DNA from: Thalassococcus_A lentus
Lineage (GTDB): Bacteria > Pseudomonadota > Alphaproteobacteria > Rhodobacterales > Rhodobacteraceae
Direction of reading: 5' to 3'
DNA: 64,000 bases
NCBI RefSeq assembly: GCF_028023555.1
Contig: NZ_JAQIOY010000001.1
Location: 979,168 to 1,043,167, forward strand
Shown: positions 24,701 to 32,929 of the stretch, one piece after another
Position numbering within the stretch: position 1 is the first letter of the stretch
Layout of the letters: the number at the start of each line of letters is the position of its first letter
Made by a program: the position numbers and the translations under genes
Notes under the pieces: generated by a model
Databases searched by the model: none
The model's input: the letters and a program-made list of their open reading frames with translations, nothing else
Told to the model about the DNA's origin: nothing

Positions 24701-25663
24701 TCAAAGGCCTTGTGACAGTATGTAGTCAATAAAGGCAGGCAGCAATGCCAAGATCACAACGCCAGCGGCTGTCGTGAAAGAGTATTCGCCATTTGGCGGA
24801 AAGGTCGACATGTTTCGAACAGTTTCGCGGTAGGCCAGCAGACCATCGACCCGGGATTGTACCTGATCGCCTTTGCCTTGCAGATCGTCCGCGTGTTGGG
24901 CCTGAAAACAATGCGCAAGTTCTTCTTCGATCTCACCCAGAAGGTCATGTTTGGAAAGGTGCAACCGCGTCGACAGGCTGAACAGAGGGACGACATAGGT
25001 TGCGCCGACCAACATCAGCGAGACCACCGAAAAGACGATAATAGCCAGATCGGGTTGCAAGACAGAAACGCGCAGGCCCAGAAAGGTGGAGCAGGCGATC
25101 ACCGCGGCGGTCACGGTGGTTGTCGTGTTGATCATGGTGTAGCGGACGAGCTTTTTGCGCGGCAAAGGGAAGATCCGCAGATCTTCGCCGGTCCACGCGC
25201 GATAGGCTTCCCACCAATAGTGAACGAGCGCCCCGACAGCGAGCCCGATCGGAACGTTCACAAGCAAGAGCAGGATAACCAGTGGGCCGTCCAATCCCGG
25301 CTTGGCGTAGGCTTCGGCCGACCATGGCGCGATGGACCAGACTGATCCGGCGATCAGCAAGGTCAGGATTGCCGCGATCACGAGGTTTCCGCGCTGATTG
25401 AAAATGCGGTCCAGTACCGGCCCGCCGCTGCCGGGCGACATCATTTCGAAAAAGCCGCCAACCTGTCGCCCCAAAGCGCCAGCCAAAAACAGGGCCGCAG
25501 CGGAATTGGCGATCAACGTGCCGACAAAGAAGGCTTCTTGTGTTGATCGCTCAGGCGCAATGTTTCCGACCCGGACCAGGTAGAAAACCGCTGCGACCAA
25601 GGCCAGCAACAGCGCAATGGGCCCAACACGGAAAAAGCCCTTGGATCCGGGAAGAAACATCAT
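24701..25663 (-). CDS. Multi-pass membrane protein of unknown function in the dnaX-recR operon
   Basis: A 320-residue protein with about seven hydrophobic segments: RVGPIALLLALVAAVFYLV, FVGTLIANSAAALFLAGAL, LVIAAILTLLIAGSVWSIA, LVILLLLVNVPIGLAVGALV, MINTTTTVTAAVIACSTFLG, IIVFSVVSLMLVGATYVVPL and a C-terminal VVILALLPAFIDYIL. Between the last two lies a cytoplasmic helical region (LLGEIEEELAHCFQAQHADD). No family is recognised. It begins 7 bases after ybaB and is followed by recR after 37 bases, so it is co-transcribed with DNA-repair genes. Confidence 0.65.
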   Translation of the reverse strand: MMFLPGSKGFFRVGPIALLLALVAAVFYLVRVGNIAPERSTQEAFFVGTLIANSAAALFLAGALGRQVGGFFEMMSPGSGGPVLDRIFNQRGNLVIAAILTLLIAGSVWSIAPWSAEAYAKPGLDGPLVILLLLVNVPIGLAVGALVHYWWEAYRAWTGEDLRIFPLPRKKLVRYTMINTTTTVTAAVIACSTFLGLRVSVLQPDLAIIVFSVVSLMLVGATYVVPLFSLSTRLHLSKHDLLGEIEEELAHCFQAQHADDLQGKGDQVQSRVDGLLAYRETVRNMSTFPPNGEYSFTTAAGVVILALLPAFIDYILSQGL

Positions 25664-25670
25664 GATCGAA

Positions 25671-26015
25671 TTAGAATGGCAGCTTCATGTCCGGCGGCAG
25701 ACCCATTGAATCTGTCAGTTTTCGCATCTCTTCCTGACTGCGATCCTGGGCCTTGGTCTGCGCGTCCTTGATGGCAGCAAGGATGAGGTCTTCCACGACT
25801 TCCTTGTCGTCACCGTTGAAAATGGAAGGATCAATATCGAGGCCCTTCAATTCACCCTTGGCTGTTGCAGTTGCCTTGACGAGGCCCGCTCCGGATTCAC
25901 CGACGACCATCATTTCGGCGAGGTCTTCCTGCAGTTGCATCATCTTGCCCTGCATTTCCTGTGCCGATTTCATCATCTTGGCCATGTCGCCAAGATTTCC
26001 CAGACCTTTCAGCAT
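25671..26015 (-). CDS. ybaB: YbaB/EbfC nucleoid-associated protein
   Basis: A 114-residue DNA-binding protein: LGNLGDMAKMMKSAQEMQGKMMQLQ is the N-terminal helix, followed by VVGESGAGLVKATATAKGEL and LKGLDIDPSIF, the conserved beta core, and the C-terminal helix with LTDSMGLPPDMKLPF. The dimer binds DNA and affects gene expression. It lies in the dnaX-recR neighbourhood as expected. Confidence 0.94.
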   Translation of the reverse strand: MLKGLGNLGDMAKMMKSAQEMQGKMMQLQEDLAEMMVVGESGAGLVKATATAKGELKGLDIDPSIFNGDDKEVVEDLILAAIKDAQTKAQDRSQEEMRKLTDSMGLPPDMKLPF

Positions 26016-26033
26016 CGTCTACTCCTGTTTGTA

Positions 26034-26474
26034 TCAAAGCCGCTTTTCGCGGCGGAATGTGTAAGTCACGGCTGCAAGACATATTGCAGTCGAAGCCGCG
26101 ATGAACAAGGTCGGAGGCGCAACGCATCCTTCGTTCACGGCTGCCGCGCGGATGGGATCATCAAGCCCCATGACCAAAGCGGTGATAAAGAACGACCAGA
26201 GCAGCGCTACGATTGCGGTTCCCATGGCGTGCCGGAAGACCAGTGCCATTGCCATGGCGGCGCACAAGAACAGCCCTGCCGGAGACAGGAACAGGCCAAT
26301 TGCTTCGGAGATCATGCTTTGCGGGGTTCCGTCCCAGTCCGGGCGTGTCTTGTCGCAAACCTCTGCAGCCGCCGCCCCAGGAAGCAGGATCAAACCAGCC
26401 GAAAGGGATGCTGCGCGCCGCTCGGCTGCGCCGTCGCCCCGCCCACCATCCCGCTGGCAAATCAAACCCATCAT
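26034..26474 (-). CDS. Small membrane protein coupled to dnaX, unknown function
   Basis: A 146-residue protein whose ATG at 26474 overlaps the dnaX stop by 4 bases (ATGA), implying translational coupling. It has an N-terminal signal-like segment (ASLSAGLILLPGAAAAEVC), a hydrophilic DKTRPDWDGTPQSMIS, and three hydrophobic segments (EAIGLFLSPAGLFLCAAMAM, MGTAIVALLWSFFITALVMG, LFIAASTAICLAAVTYTF). Two cysteines lie outside the helices. No recognised family. It separates dnaX from ybaB. Confidence 0.65.
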   Translation of the reverse strand: MMGLICQRDGGRGDGAAERRAASLSAGLILLPGAAAAEVCDKTRPDWDGTPQSMISEAIGLFLSPAGLFLCAAMAMALVFRHAMGTAIVALLWSFFITALVMGLDDPIRAAAVNEGCVAPPTLFIAASTAICLAAVTYTFRREKRL

Positions 26475-28231
26475 TCCTCGAATGGATCCCATTCGTCCTC
26501 CACCTCGGGCAGAGCTTCGGCCTCGGCTTCGTTGGCAAGGTCCTGTGCGGTCCTGATTTCCTTGATCTGTGCCTTGGGGAACGCCTGCATCGCAGCCTTT
26601 ACCAGTGGATGTTCAGCGGCCTCGGCATGCAGTGCGTTTTTTTCGGCATCGCGCACTTCGGCGATCGTCGGGGCATTACAATCGCCCACAACTGAAATAC
26701 CCCAGCGATTGCCGGTCCACCTTTGCAGAGCAGAGCCGAGGCGCTGGGCGAGATCGGCGGCTGCATTTTCGGTAGGCGTGAATTCGATGCGCCCGGGTTG
26801 ATAGGCCGCAAGCCTCAGTCCGGTTTCCACCTCGACCAGCAGCTTGACGTCCCGGCCTGCCCGGATCAGGTCGATCACGTGCTCGAAGGTCGGGTAACGG
26901 GCGAGGGCCTGATCTGTGGCAATGGCGGTCGCGGCTTGTGCTCCGGAGACGGCTGTGGGGCCGGAGGGAGCCGTATGTGTCGGAGCGGGCAGGGTGCTGC
27001 TGGTCGCCTGTACGCCGGAGTGACCGCCCTGCGAAAGGCCGCCACCAGATGGGCCGGGACCGGCGGGCGGCTGGCTGTCCTTGAGTTTGCGCACCAATTC
27101 CTCGGGTGAGGGTAGTTCGGCCACATGGGTCAAGCGGATGACAGCCATTTCCGCGGCCATCATCGCGCTGGGCGCTGCGCTGACTTCTTCGATGGCCTTG
27201 AGCAGCATTTGCCACATGCGGCTGAGGGGCCTCATACCAAGGCCGCTTGCGAAGGCCAGACCGCGGTCGCGTTCTTCGGGGCCGATCGTCGGGTCTTCGG
27301 CGGCGTCAGGCGTGATTTTGACCACCGAAATCCAATGTGTCAGTTCGGCAAGATCGCGCAAGACAGCGAGAGGATCTGCACCATCGGCGTATTGCGACGA
27401 AAGCTCGCTCAGCGCTGTGGCGGCATCGCCGCGCATGATATGCTCGAACAGGTCCATGACCCGCCCCCGGTCGGCAAGGCCTAACATGGCACGGATCTGG
27501 TCTGCCCCGGTTTCTCCGGCGCCATGGCTGATCGCCTGATCCAGCAGTGAGGTCGCATCGCGAGCGGACCCTTCGGCGGCGCGGGTGATTAGCGCCAATG
27601 CCTCGTCCGAAATTTCAGCGCCTTCGGCCGTTGCGATGCGGCGCAACATGGCGATTTGGTCTTCGGGCTCGATACGGCGCAAATCAAAACGCTGGCATCG
27701 CGACAGGACAGTGACCGGCACTTTGCGAATTTCGGTCGTGGCAAAGATGAACTTGACGTGCGCGGGGGGTTCTTCGAGCGTTTTGAGCAATGCGTTGAAC
27801 GCGCTGGTCGAAAGCATATGCACTTCGTCGATGATGTAAATCTTGTACCGTGCTGAGGCCGCCCTGTAGTGCACGCTGTCGATAATTTCGCGGATGTCAT
27901 TCACGCCGGTTCGGGACGCGGCATCCATTTCCATCACGTCGACATGGCGGCCTTCCATGATGGCGACGCAATGTTCGCATTGACCGCAAGGATCCGTTGT
28001 CGGCCCGCCGGTACCATCTGCGCCGATGCAGTTCATGCCCTTGGCAATGATCCGCGCTGTTGTCGTTTTACCGGTGCCCCGGATGCCTGTCATCACAAAG
28101 GCCTGCGCAATGCGGTCAGCCTTGAAGGCGTTGCGCAGGGTGCGCACCATTGCTTCTTGTCCGACCAGATCGGCAAAGGTTTCCGGGCGATATTTGCGCG
28201 CGAGAACCTGATATTGAGGACTGTCGGTCAT
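26471..28231 (-). CDS. dnaX: DNA polymerase III subunit gamma/tau
   Basis: Clamp-loader ATPase subunit. The 586 residues include QVLARKYRPETFADLVGQEA at the N-terminus, Walker A GIRGTGKTTTARI, a zinc-binding cysteine cluster (CGQCEHC), the Walker B region IIDEVHMLS, and LKTLEEPPAHVKFIFATTE. The C-terminal third is Pro/Gly/Thr-rich then a tau-type domain ending VEDEWDPFEE. The ATG at 28231 gives the usual start MTDSPQYQVL. It heads the operon with ybaB, recR and two membrane-protein genes. Confidence 0.97.
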   Translation of the reverse strand: MTDSPQYQVLARKYRPETFADLVGQEAMVRTLRNAFKADRIAQAFVMTGIRGTGKTTTARIIAKGMNCIGADGTGGPTTDPCGQCEHCVAIMEGRHVDVMEMDAASRTGVNDIREIIDSVHYRAASARYKIYIIDEVHMLSTSAFNALLKTLEEPPAHVKFIFATTEIRKVPVTVLSRCQRFDLRRIEPEDQIAMLRRIATAEGAEISDEALALITRAAEGSARDATSLLDQAISHGAGETGADQIRAMLGLADRGRVMDLFEHIMRGDAATALSELSSQYADGADPLAVLRDLAELTHWISVVKITPDAAEDPTIGPEERDRGLAFASGLGMRPLSRMWQMLLKAIEEVSAAPSAMMAAEMAVIRLTHVAELPSPEELVRKLKDSQPPAGPGPSGGGLSQGGHSGVQATSSTLPAPTHTAPSGPTAVSGAQAATAIATDQALARYPTFEHVIDLIRAGRDVKLLVEVETGLRLAAYQPGRIEFTPTENAAADLAQRLGSALQRWTGNRWGISVVGDCNAPTIAEVRDAEKNALHAEAAEHPLVKAAMQAFPKAQIKEIRTAQDLANEAEAEALPEVEDEWDPFEE

Positions 28232-28364
28232 GCGATGCCTTTGCGAGTCAGAACCCACATAGCCTACGCCGGGGGGCAAGACGCGTCCACCGCCCAAAGC
28301 GATCACCAAGTCGGGTTGCGGCCCTTTTTTGCGAAGAAGATCGCCTGTACGGGCGCTTGTTCCG

Positions 28365-28391
28365 TAGGCCAGCGTTTGCTACGCTGGCCTA
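28365..28391. other. Perfect hairpin in the dnaX/ankyrin divergent region
   Basis: TAGGCCAGCG (28365-28374) and CGCTGGCCTA (28382-28391) form a 10-bp inverted repeat with a 7-base loop. There is no T-run on either side, so it is not a standard terminator. The rest of the 288-base gap between dnaX and the ankyrin gene holds no gene that I can support. Confidence 0.5.
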
Positions 28392-28519
28392 GCCCAATGC
28401 AGGGGGCTGCCTGGTCCGTGGAAAGCGTGGATACGCACCTGCCTGAAGTCCGAACGATTATCATATTCGGCTTTCCTGCCTGGTTTAACGGACCATCGGG
28501 CTTGCGAGGAGAGATCCGA

Positions 28520-30046
28520 ATGACCCAATCCCAATCAACTGAACAATTGCGCCGTGATGCCAAGCGTTTGAAAAAGGCGTTTGATACCGGTGAAGCCGCC
28601 GCCCGACACCGAGTGGAAAGCCATCTCGGAGCGAGGGCAGAGATCAAGCTGGCAGATGCGTTGCATGTTGTAGCCCGTGAAACGCTTTTCGAAAGCTGGC
28701 CTGCCTTGGTAAAGGCCTCAGAGACACTTGGGCTGGATCGCGCCGCTGCGCAACAACGGCTGAAGTTTGCGCTATACCACGGTCAGAACGAAAAGGTTTC
28801 GGCGCTGCTGGATCAGTATCCAGATCTGAACAAGGGGGCCTTTGGCCTGTCGTGCGCTTTGTACGATCAGAGCGAAGTGGCGCGGATGCTGGCGGATGAT
28901 CCGGGTTACGCGACGCGGCAGATCGGACCAAGGCGGCCAATTTTGCATCTGGCTTTCTCGCGGTGGCACAAAGCGCGGCCAGATCTGCAGGAAAGCATGG
29001 TTTCGGTGGCCGATATGCTTTTGGCAAATGGCGCGGACGTCAACGACGGATATCCGTTCCAACAAGGCGATGATCATCTGCTGTCAGCGCTCTACGGTGC
29101 CATCGGGCACGCGGACAATATGGTTTTGGGACGTTGGTTGCTGGACAACGGTGCGGACCCAAATGATGGGGAATCCCTGTATCATGCTACGGAGCTTGGG
29201 CATCATGATGGTTTGCGCATGCTTCTTGAGGCGGGGGCAAACCCGCATGGAACCAACGCGCTTTTGCGGGCGATGGATTTCCACGATCACACCGCGGTTG
29301 AGATGCTGATCGCGCATGGTGCCCAAGCGGATGATTTCAACGATGCCGAAATCGGAGGGGAGCAACCATGGGTATGCCCTGCGCTGCATCAGGCCGCTCG
29401 GCGGTCATCTGATGCCCGAATGACTGACCTGTTAATACAGGCGGGGGCGGATCCAAACCGCGTCTATCGCGGCGCCAACGCTTATGGTTTCGCGCGGGTT
29501 CATGGCAATCGCGCAGTTTCCCGAGCGATCGAGGCGATGGGTGCAACGGCCGAACTGACGCCGGAAGAGGTATTGCTTGCCCGGGCTGCGGATGGCCTTG
29601 AAAGTCCGGGTCAGTTTATCGATCCAGCCAAGCTGCCAGAGGCATACCGGCATCTGATCCGGGAAATTCTGCATCTGCCCGGGCGTCTGGGCCATGTCAA
29701 AAGGCTGGTGGCGCTGGGTTTGCCATTTGATGCGCCTGATTCCGAAGGGCTGACGCCTTTGCATGTCGCAGGCTGGGAAGGTTTGCCCGAGGTCATGCAA
29801 TACTTCATCAATCTGCAGGCTGATCTGTCCCATGTGAACGGTTATGGCGGCACGTTGCTTTCGACGATCATTCATGGCTCGGAAAACAATCCCAGCAGGC
29901 AGGGCCGCGACTATCTGGAATGTCTGCGTCTGGCCCTGACGGCGGGCGTGGCCTTGCCCCGGCGAACGGCACTGAACGCCGGTCGGGCCGATATTTCAGA
30001 GTTCCTGCGCGACTGGGCCATGAAATATCCGGGGCAGGTTGTCTGA
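28520..30046 (+). CDS. Ankyrin-repeat protein
   Basis: A 508-residue cytoplasmic protein. After a charged helical N-terminus (STEQLRRDAKRLKKAFDTG) come ankyrin repeats from about residue 90 to the end: VADMLLANGADVNDG, VLGRWLLDNGADPNDG, GLRMLLEAGANPHG, AVEMLIAHGAQADD, MTDLLIQAGADPNRV, and LTPLHVAGWEGLPEVMQYFI. AGGAGAG precedes the ATG. No other domain or signal peptide is visible, so a protein-binding role is likely. The frame stays open upstream to 27869 but this crosses the dnaX start region and is discarded. Confidence 0.85.
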   Translation: MTQSQSTEQLRRDAKRLKKAFDTGEAAARHRVESHLGARAEIKLADALHVVARETLFESWPALVKASETLGLDRAAAQQRLKFALYHGQNEKVSALLDQYPDLNKGAFGLSCALYDQSEVARMLADDPGYATRQIGPRRPILHLAFSRWHKARPDLQESMVSVADMLLANGADVNDGYPFQQGDDHLLSALYGAIGHADNMVLGRWLLDNGADPNDGESLYHATELGHHDGLRMLLEAGANPHGTNALLRAMDFHDHTAVEMLIAHGAQADDFNDAEIGGEQPWVCPALHQAARRSSDARMTDLLIQAGADPNRVYRGANAYGFARVHGNRAVSRAIEAMGATAELTPEEVLLARAADGLESPGQFIDPAKLPEAYRHLIREILHLPGRLGHVKRLVALGLPFDAPDSEGLTPLHVAGWEGLPEVMQYFINLQADLSHVNGYGGTLLSTIIHGSENNPSRQGRDYLECLRLALTAGVALPRRTALNAGRADISEFLRDWAMKYPGQVV

Positions 30047-30130
30047 ACCAAGCAATCGGTGAAAGTGGCGAATCGTTGGCCTTTGCGCCGTGATGTGTAT
30101 CCTTTCCTCCGGACCATCTGGGAGGGACCA

Positions 30131-30967
30131 ATGAAACTGCGTGGTTTGCGCGGTAGCCGTAATATTGAGGACCGCCGCCGTTCGAATGGCGGAGGCGGTG
30201 CCAAAATCGGTGGGGTGGGTTTGTTGCTCGTTCTGGCTGTCGGTTATTTTGCCGGCATTGATGTTACGCCACTGCTTCAACAGGGTTTGCCACAAGACCA
30301 GACGTCTGCGGGGCCTTTGACCGCGGAAGAAGAGCGCGCTGCGGAATTCACGTCACGGGTTTTGGGCACGACCGAACAGGTATGGGGACAGGTTTTTCCG
30401 GATCAACTCGGCCGTCCTTATGAGCCACCGGTGCTGGTTTTGTTTTCTGGTCAGACCTCGTCGCCATGTGGGGGTGCATCCGGGGCCACCGGTCCGTTTT
30501 ACTGCCCAGCCGATGAGAAAGCTTATCTCGACACAGAGTTTTTCGCGACGTTGTCGCAAAACCTTGGCGCACGCGGCGACTTTGCGGCGGCTTACGTGAT
30601 TGCGCACGAGGTGGCCCACCATGTGCAGAACGAAGTCGGTATTCTGGGTGAGGTAAACCGCATGCGCCAGCAGGTTTCCAAGGTGGAGGCCAATGCGTTG
30701 ACGGTCCGCCTGGAATTGCAGGCGGATTGTTTGTCCGGGGTTTGGGCCCGGAACGTGAGCGGCCTTCTGGAGCCGGGCGATCTGGAGGAAGCGCTGAACG
30801 CGGCCCGCAAGATTGGAGACGACCATTTGCAGCGGCGCGCCGGGCGCTTCCCGCAGCCGCATACATTTACGCATGGCACATCTGAGCAACGGTCCAGATG
30901 GTTCGCCAGAGGCTATGAATTGGGGGATATGAATGCTTGTGACACATTCCGAGCCCGTCAGCTCTAG
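30131..30967 (+). CDS. Neutral zinc metallopeptidase, YpfJ family, membrane-anchored
   Basis: A 278-residue protein. The N-terminus MKLRGLRGSRNIEDRR with a Gly-rich linker and one transmembrane helix (VGLLLVLAVGYFAGI) is the hallmark of the YpfJ family. The zinc motif is HEVAHH (His159, Glu160, His163), and the family segments PCGGASGATGPFYCPAD (about 112-128) and ELQADCLSGVWA follow. The active site probably faces the periplasm. GGGAGGG precedes the ATG. The downstream phosphatase gene overlaps its 3' end by 35 bases. Substrate unknown. Confidence 0.92.
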   Translation: MKLRGLRGSRNIEDRRRSNGGGGAKIGGVGLLLVLAVGYFAGIDVTPLLQQGLPQDQTSAGPLTAEEERAAEFTSRVLGTTEQVWGQVFPDQLGRPYEPPVLVLFSGQTSSPCGGASGATGPFYCPADEKAYLDTEFFATLSQNLGARGDFAAAYVIAHEVAHHVQNEVGILGEVNRMRQQVSKVEANALTVRLELQADCLSGVWARNVSGLLEPGDLEEALNAARKIGDDHLQRRAGRFPQPHTFTHGTSEQRSRWFARGYELGDMNACDTFRARQL

Positions 30968-31508
30968 TCTGTCCGGCGATGCCACAACGATTGTAATTCA
31001 TGCGCTGCCGGTGGGCGGTGGCATTCTGGCGCTTTCACCTTTGCCCGGCTGTGGCGGTGATTTTTCCGGGGATCTGGAGCATATTTCCAGCTGGACACCG
31101 GCTTGTGTCATTTCGCTTGTGACACAGGTCGAACTGGTCGCTGTCGGCGCGCAGGATTTGGGTCAGCATATTCAGGACAAGGGCACGCGCTGGGCGCATC
31201 TGCCCATTGAGGATTACGGCGTGCCGGGGCCGGAGTTCGAAGAACAATGGCCCGAGATCAGTGATCGGGCGCGGCGTGCCATGCTGGGCGGTGGACGTGT
31301 TCTGGTGCATTGCCGGGGCGGGTGTGGTCGGTCGGGAATGGTTGCCCTGCGCCTGATGATCGAAGCCGGTGAGGCACCTGATGAGGCGCTGGACCGTCTT
31401 CGCAGTGTTCGGCCCTGCGCTATTGAAACCGACGCACAGATGGAATGGGCACTCAAGGCCGAACGGCAGCCAGCGGTGTTTGTGCGACACAATGAGATCT
31501 CTTCGTAG
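30933..31508 (+). CDS. Dual-specificity/protein-tyrosine phosphatase-like protein
   Basis: A 191-residue protein with the cysteine phosphatase signature HCRGGCGRSG (nucleophile Cys127, phosphate-binding Arg133) and a candidate general acid Asp94 in PIEDYGVP. The layout resembles bacterial dual-specificity or CDKN3-like phosphatases. It starts within the 3' end of the metallopeptidase gene (35-base overlap), which suggests translational coupling. Its target could be a phosphoprotein, phosphoinositide-like or nucleotide substrate; this is not determined. Confidence 0.85.
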   Translation: MLVTHSEPVSSSLSGDATTIVIHALPVGGGILALSPLPGCGGDFSGDLEHISSWTPACVISLVTQVELVAVGAQDLGQHIQDKGTRWAHLPIEDYGVPGPEFEEQWPEISDRARRAMLGGGRVLVHCRGGCGRSGMVALRLMIEAGEAPDEALDRLRSVRPCAIETDAQMEWALKAERQPAVFVRHNEISS

Positions 31509-31631
31509 CGGTTGAATGACCCCTGGCAAAAGCTGAGATCCCAAGACTGAAGTTCTAGAAACCTCACTTGAAATACAAACAAGTCGGCTCGAGCCGGGCA
31601 AGTCGTCTTTTGCGATAGGTTGATCTTTACA

Positions 31632-31651
31632 ATGAACGAACGATCGTTCAT
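31632..31651. promoter_or_regulatory. TetR-type operator upstream of the permuted amine oxidase
   Basis: ATGAACGA (31632-31639) and TCGTTCAT (31644-31651) form an 8+8 inverted repeat with a 4-base spacer, in the 176-base region before the amine oxidase gene. TGAACG..CGTTCA palindromes are common TetR-family sites, and a tetR gene lies at the end of this two-gene unit, suggesting autoregulation. Confidence 0.72.
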
Positions 31652-31684
31652 TTTTCTTGTGATTTGTTTTGTCGGAGATTCGAG

Positions 31685-32920
31685 ATGCTTGTGAAACGCA
31701 GAACCGTGATTGGTGGCGCCGCCAGCTCAGCGTTTGCTGGATTTTCAGCTTGGCCTGCGTTGTCACAAAGTCAAAAATATCCACAGCCCGTCGGCTATCT
31801 GAGAACGAACTGGAGCCGCGACCCCTATTCATTTGGATCGTATTCTCATTTGGCGCGCGGGGCCTGGAGTAAACACCATAGGCACTTGGGCACGCCAGTA
31901 TCCGACAGAGTATTTTTTGCAGGCGAAGCGGTGAACCCAGATCGCAACAGTTCAGTGCATGCGGCGCTTGAATCGGGTCGTCAGGTTGCGGCCAAGTTGC
32001 TGGATCACACCCACAGGAAGATTGGCATCATTGGTGCCGGTATTGCAGGGCTTGTAGCCGCTCAGCTTCTGAGCGAGGCAGGGCGCGACGTTGAGGTTCT
32101 TGAGGCCCGAAACAGGATTGGGGGTCGAATTCATACCGACCGTAAACTAGGATTTTCTGCCGATCTTGGCGCAAGTTGGTTGCATGGCTCCGATGGCAAT
32201 CCGCTTGTGCCCGAGATTGAACGTGCCGGCATGCACCGCGCGATATCGCTAGAAGACTCTTTGGCTATACGGCGCGATGGGGCGCTCCTGAACGCCGATG
32301 AGTTGCCAGACTGGTTCGAGGAGATCGCTCTTTTCAACAATCATGCGGGAACCGGAGCGGGGTCGTTAAACACTTGGGGTTATTTGCTCAGATCAGACTA
32401 TTCGGGTGACGAATATCTGTTCCCTGATGGGTACGATCAAGTCCTGCAAAATTATGAAGGTGACTACGTTACGTCGCTAAAGGAAGTGGTTACGAATATC
32501 GACTACAGCGGTACTGATGTGCGGGTCGCCTCGACACGAGGCAATTCGGCCTTCGATGCGGTGGTTGTCACCGTACCGCTTGGTGTTCTGAAGTCCGATC
32601 ACATTCAATTCACGCCTGCTCTGCCAACACGTCACCAAACAGCGATTTCAAAACTTGGATTTGGTACGCTGGATAAGATCTATCTACAGTTCGAAGACGA
32701 TTTTTGGGATCGTGACGCTCATTTTCTTGTCACGCCATTTAACGACTTGCCACCGGGGTATTTCAATACGTGGGTGAATCTGTATCCGATCGCGAAAATT
32801 CCGGTTTTGGTTGCGTTTAACGGCGGACCGGTCGCGCTCGAACTGTCGTCGGAAACGGATGAGGCTGTTGTTGAGAAGGCGCTTCATACACTCTTGAAAG
32901 CATATGGTATTGCCGGATAA
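31685..32920 (+). CDS. Circularly permuted flavin amine oxidase with Tat-type signal
   Basis: A 411-residue FAD-dependent oxidase of the monoamine/polyamine oxidase family whose domain order is rearranged. Residues 1-28 are a Tat-like signal (KRRTVIGGAASSAFAGFSAW). Residues about 34-108 are the block normally found at the C-terminus: NWSRDPYSFGSYSHLARG, then VFFAGEAVNPDRNSSVHAAL and ESGRQVAAKLL. Only then comes the N-terminal FAD-binding fold, IGIIGAGIAGLVAAQLL (113-129) with Glu140 and GGR (147-149), followed by the substrate domain, ending EKALHTLLKAYGIAG, exactly where the moved block would normally continue. No frameshift is visible. A GGAG site precedes the ATG. The region appears more AT-rich than its flanks. 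Confidence 0.88.
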   Translation: MLVKRRTVIGGAASSAFAGFSAWPALSQSQKYPQPVGYLRTNWSRDPYSFGSYSHLARGAWSKHHRHLGTPVSDRVFFAGEAVNPDRNSSVHAALESGRQVAAKLLDHTHRKIGIIGAGIAGLVAAQLLSEAGRDVEVLEARNRIGGRIHTDRKLGFSADLGASWLHGSDGNPLVPEIERAGMHRAISLEDSLAIRRDGALLNADELPDWFEEIALFNNHAGTGAGSLNTWGYLLRSDYSGDEYLFPDGYDQVLQNYEGDYVTSLKEVVTNIDYSGTDVRVASTRGNSAFDAVVVTVPLGVLKSDHIQFTPALPTRHQTAISKLGFGTLDKIYLQFEDDFWDRDAHFLVTPFNDLPPGYFNTWVNLYPIAKIPVLVAFNGGPVALELSSETDEAVVEKALHTLLKAYGIAG

Positions 32921-32929
32921 CCAAGAAGA

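Noticed and set aside
27869..28519. Upstream extension of the ankyrin protein
   Set aside because: It runs antisense to the dnaX N-terminus; the ATG at 28520 has a proper ribosome binding site and the domain begins after it.
28232..28519. Signal recognition particle 4.5S RNA near dnaX
   Set aside because: Looked for the conserved GGAAGGAAGCAG loop on both strands of the gap and did not find it.
31685..32920. Amine oxidase as two truncated or frameshifted genes
   Set aside because: Both domain blocks lie in one uninterrupted frame with a single start and stop and matching codon style.
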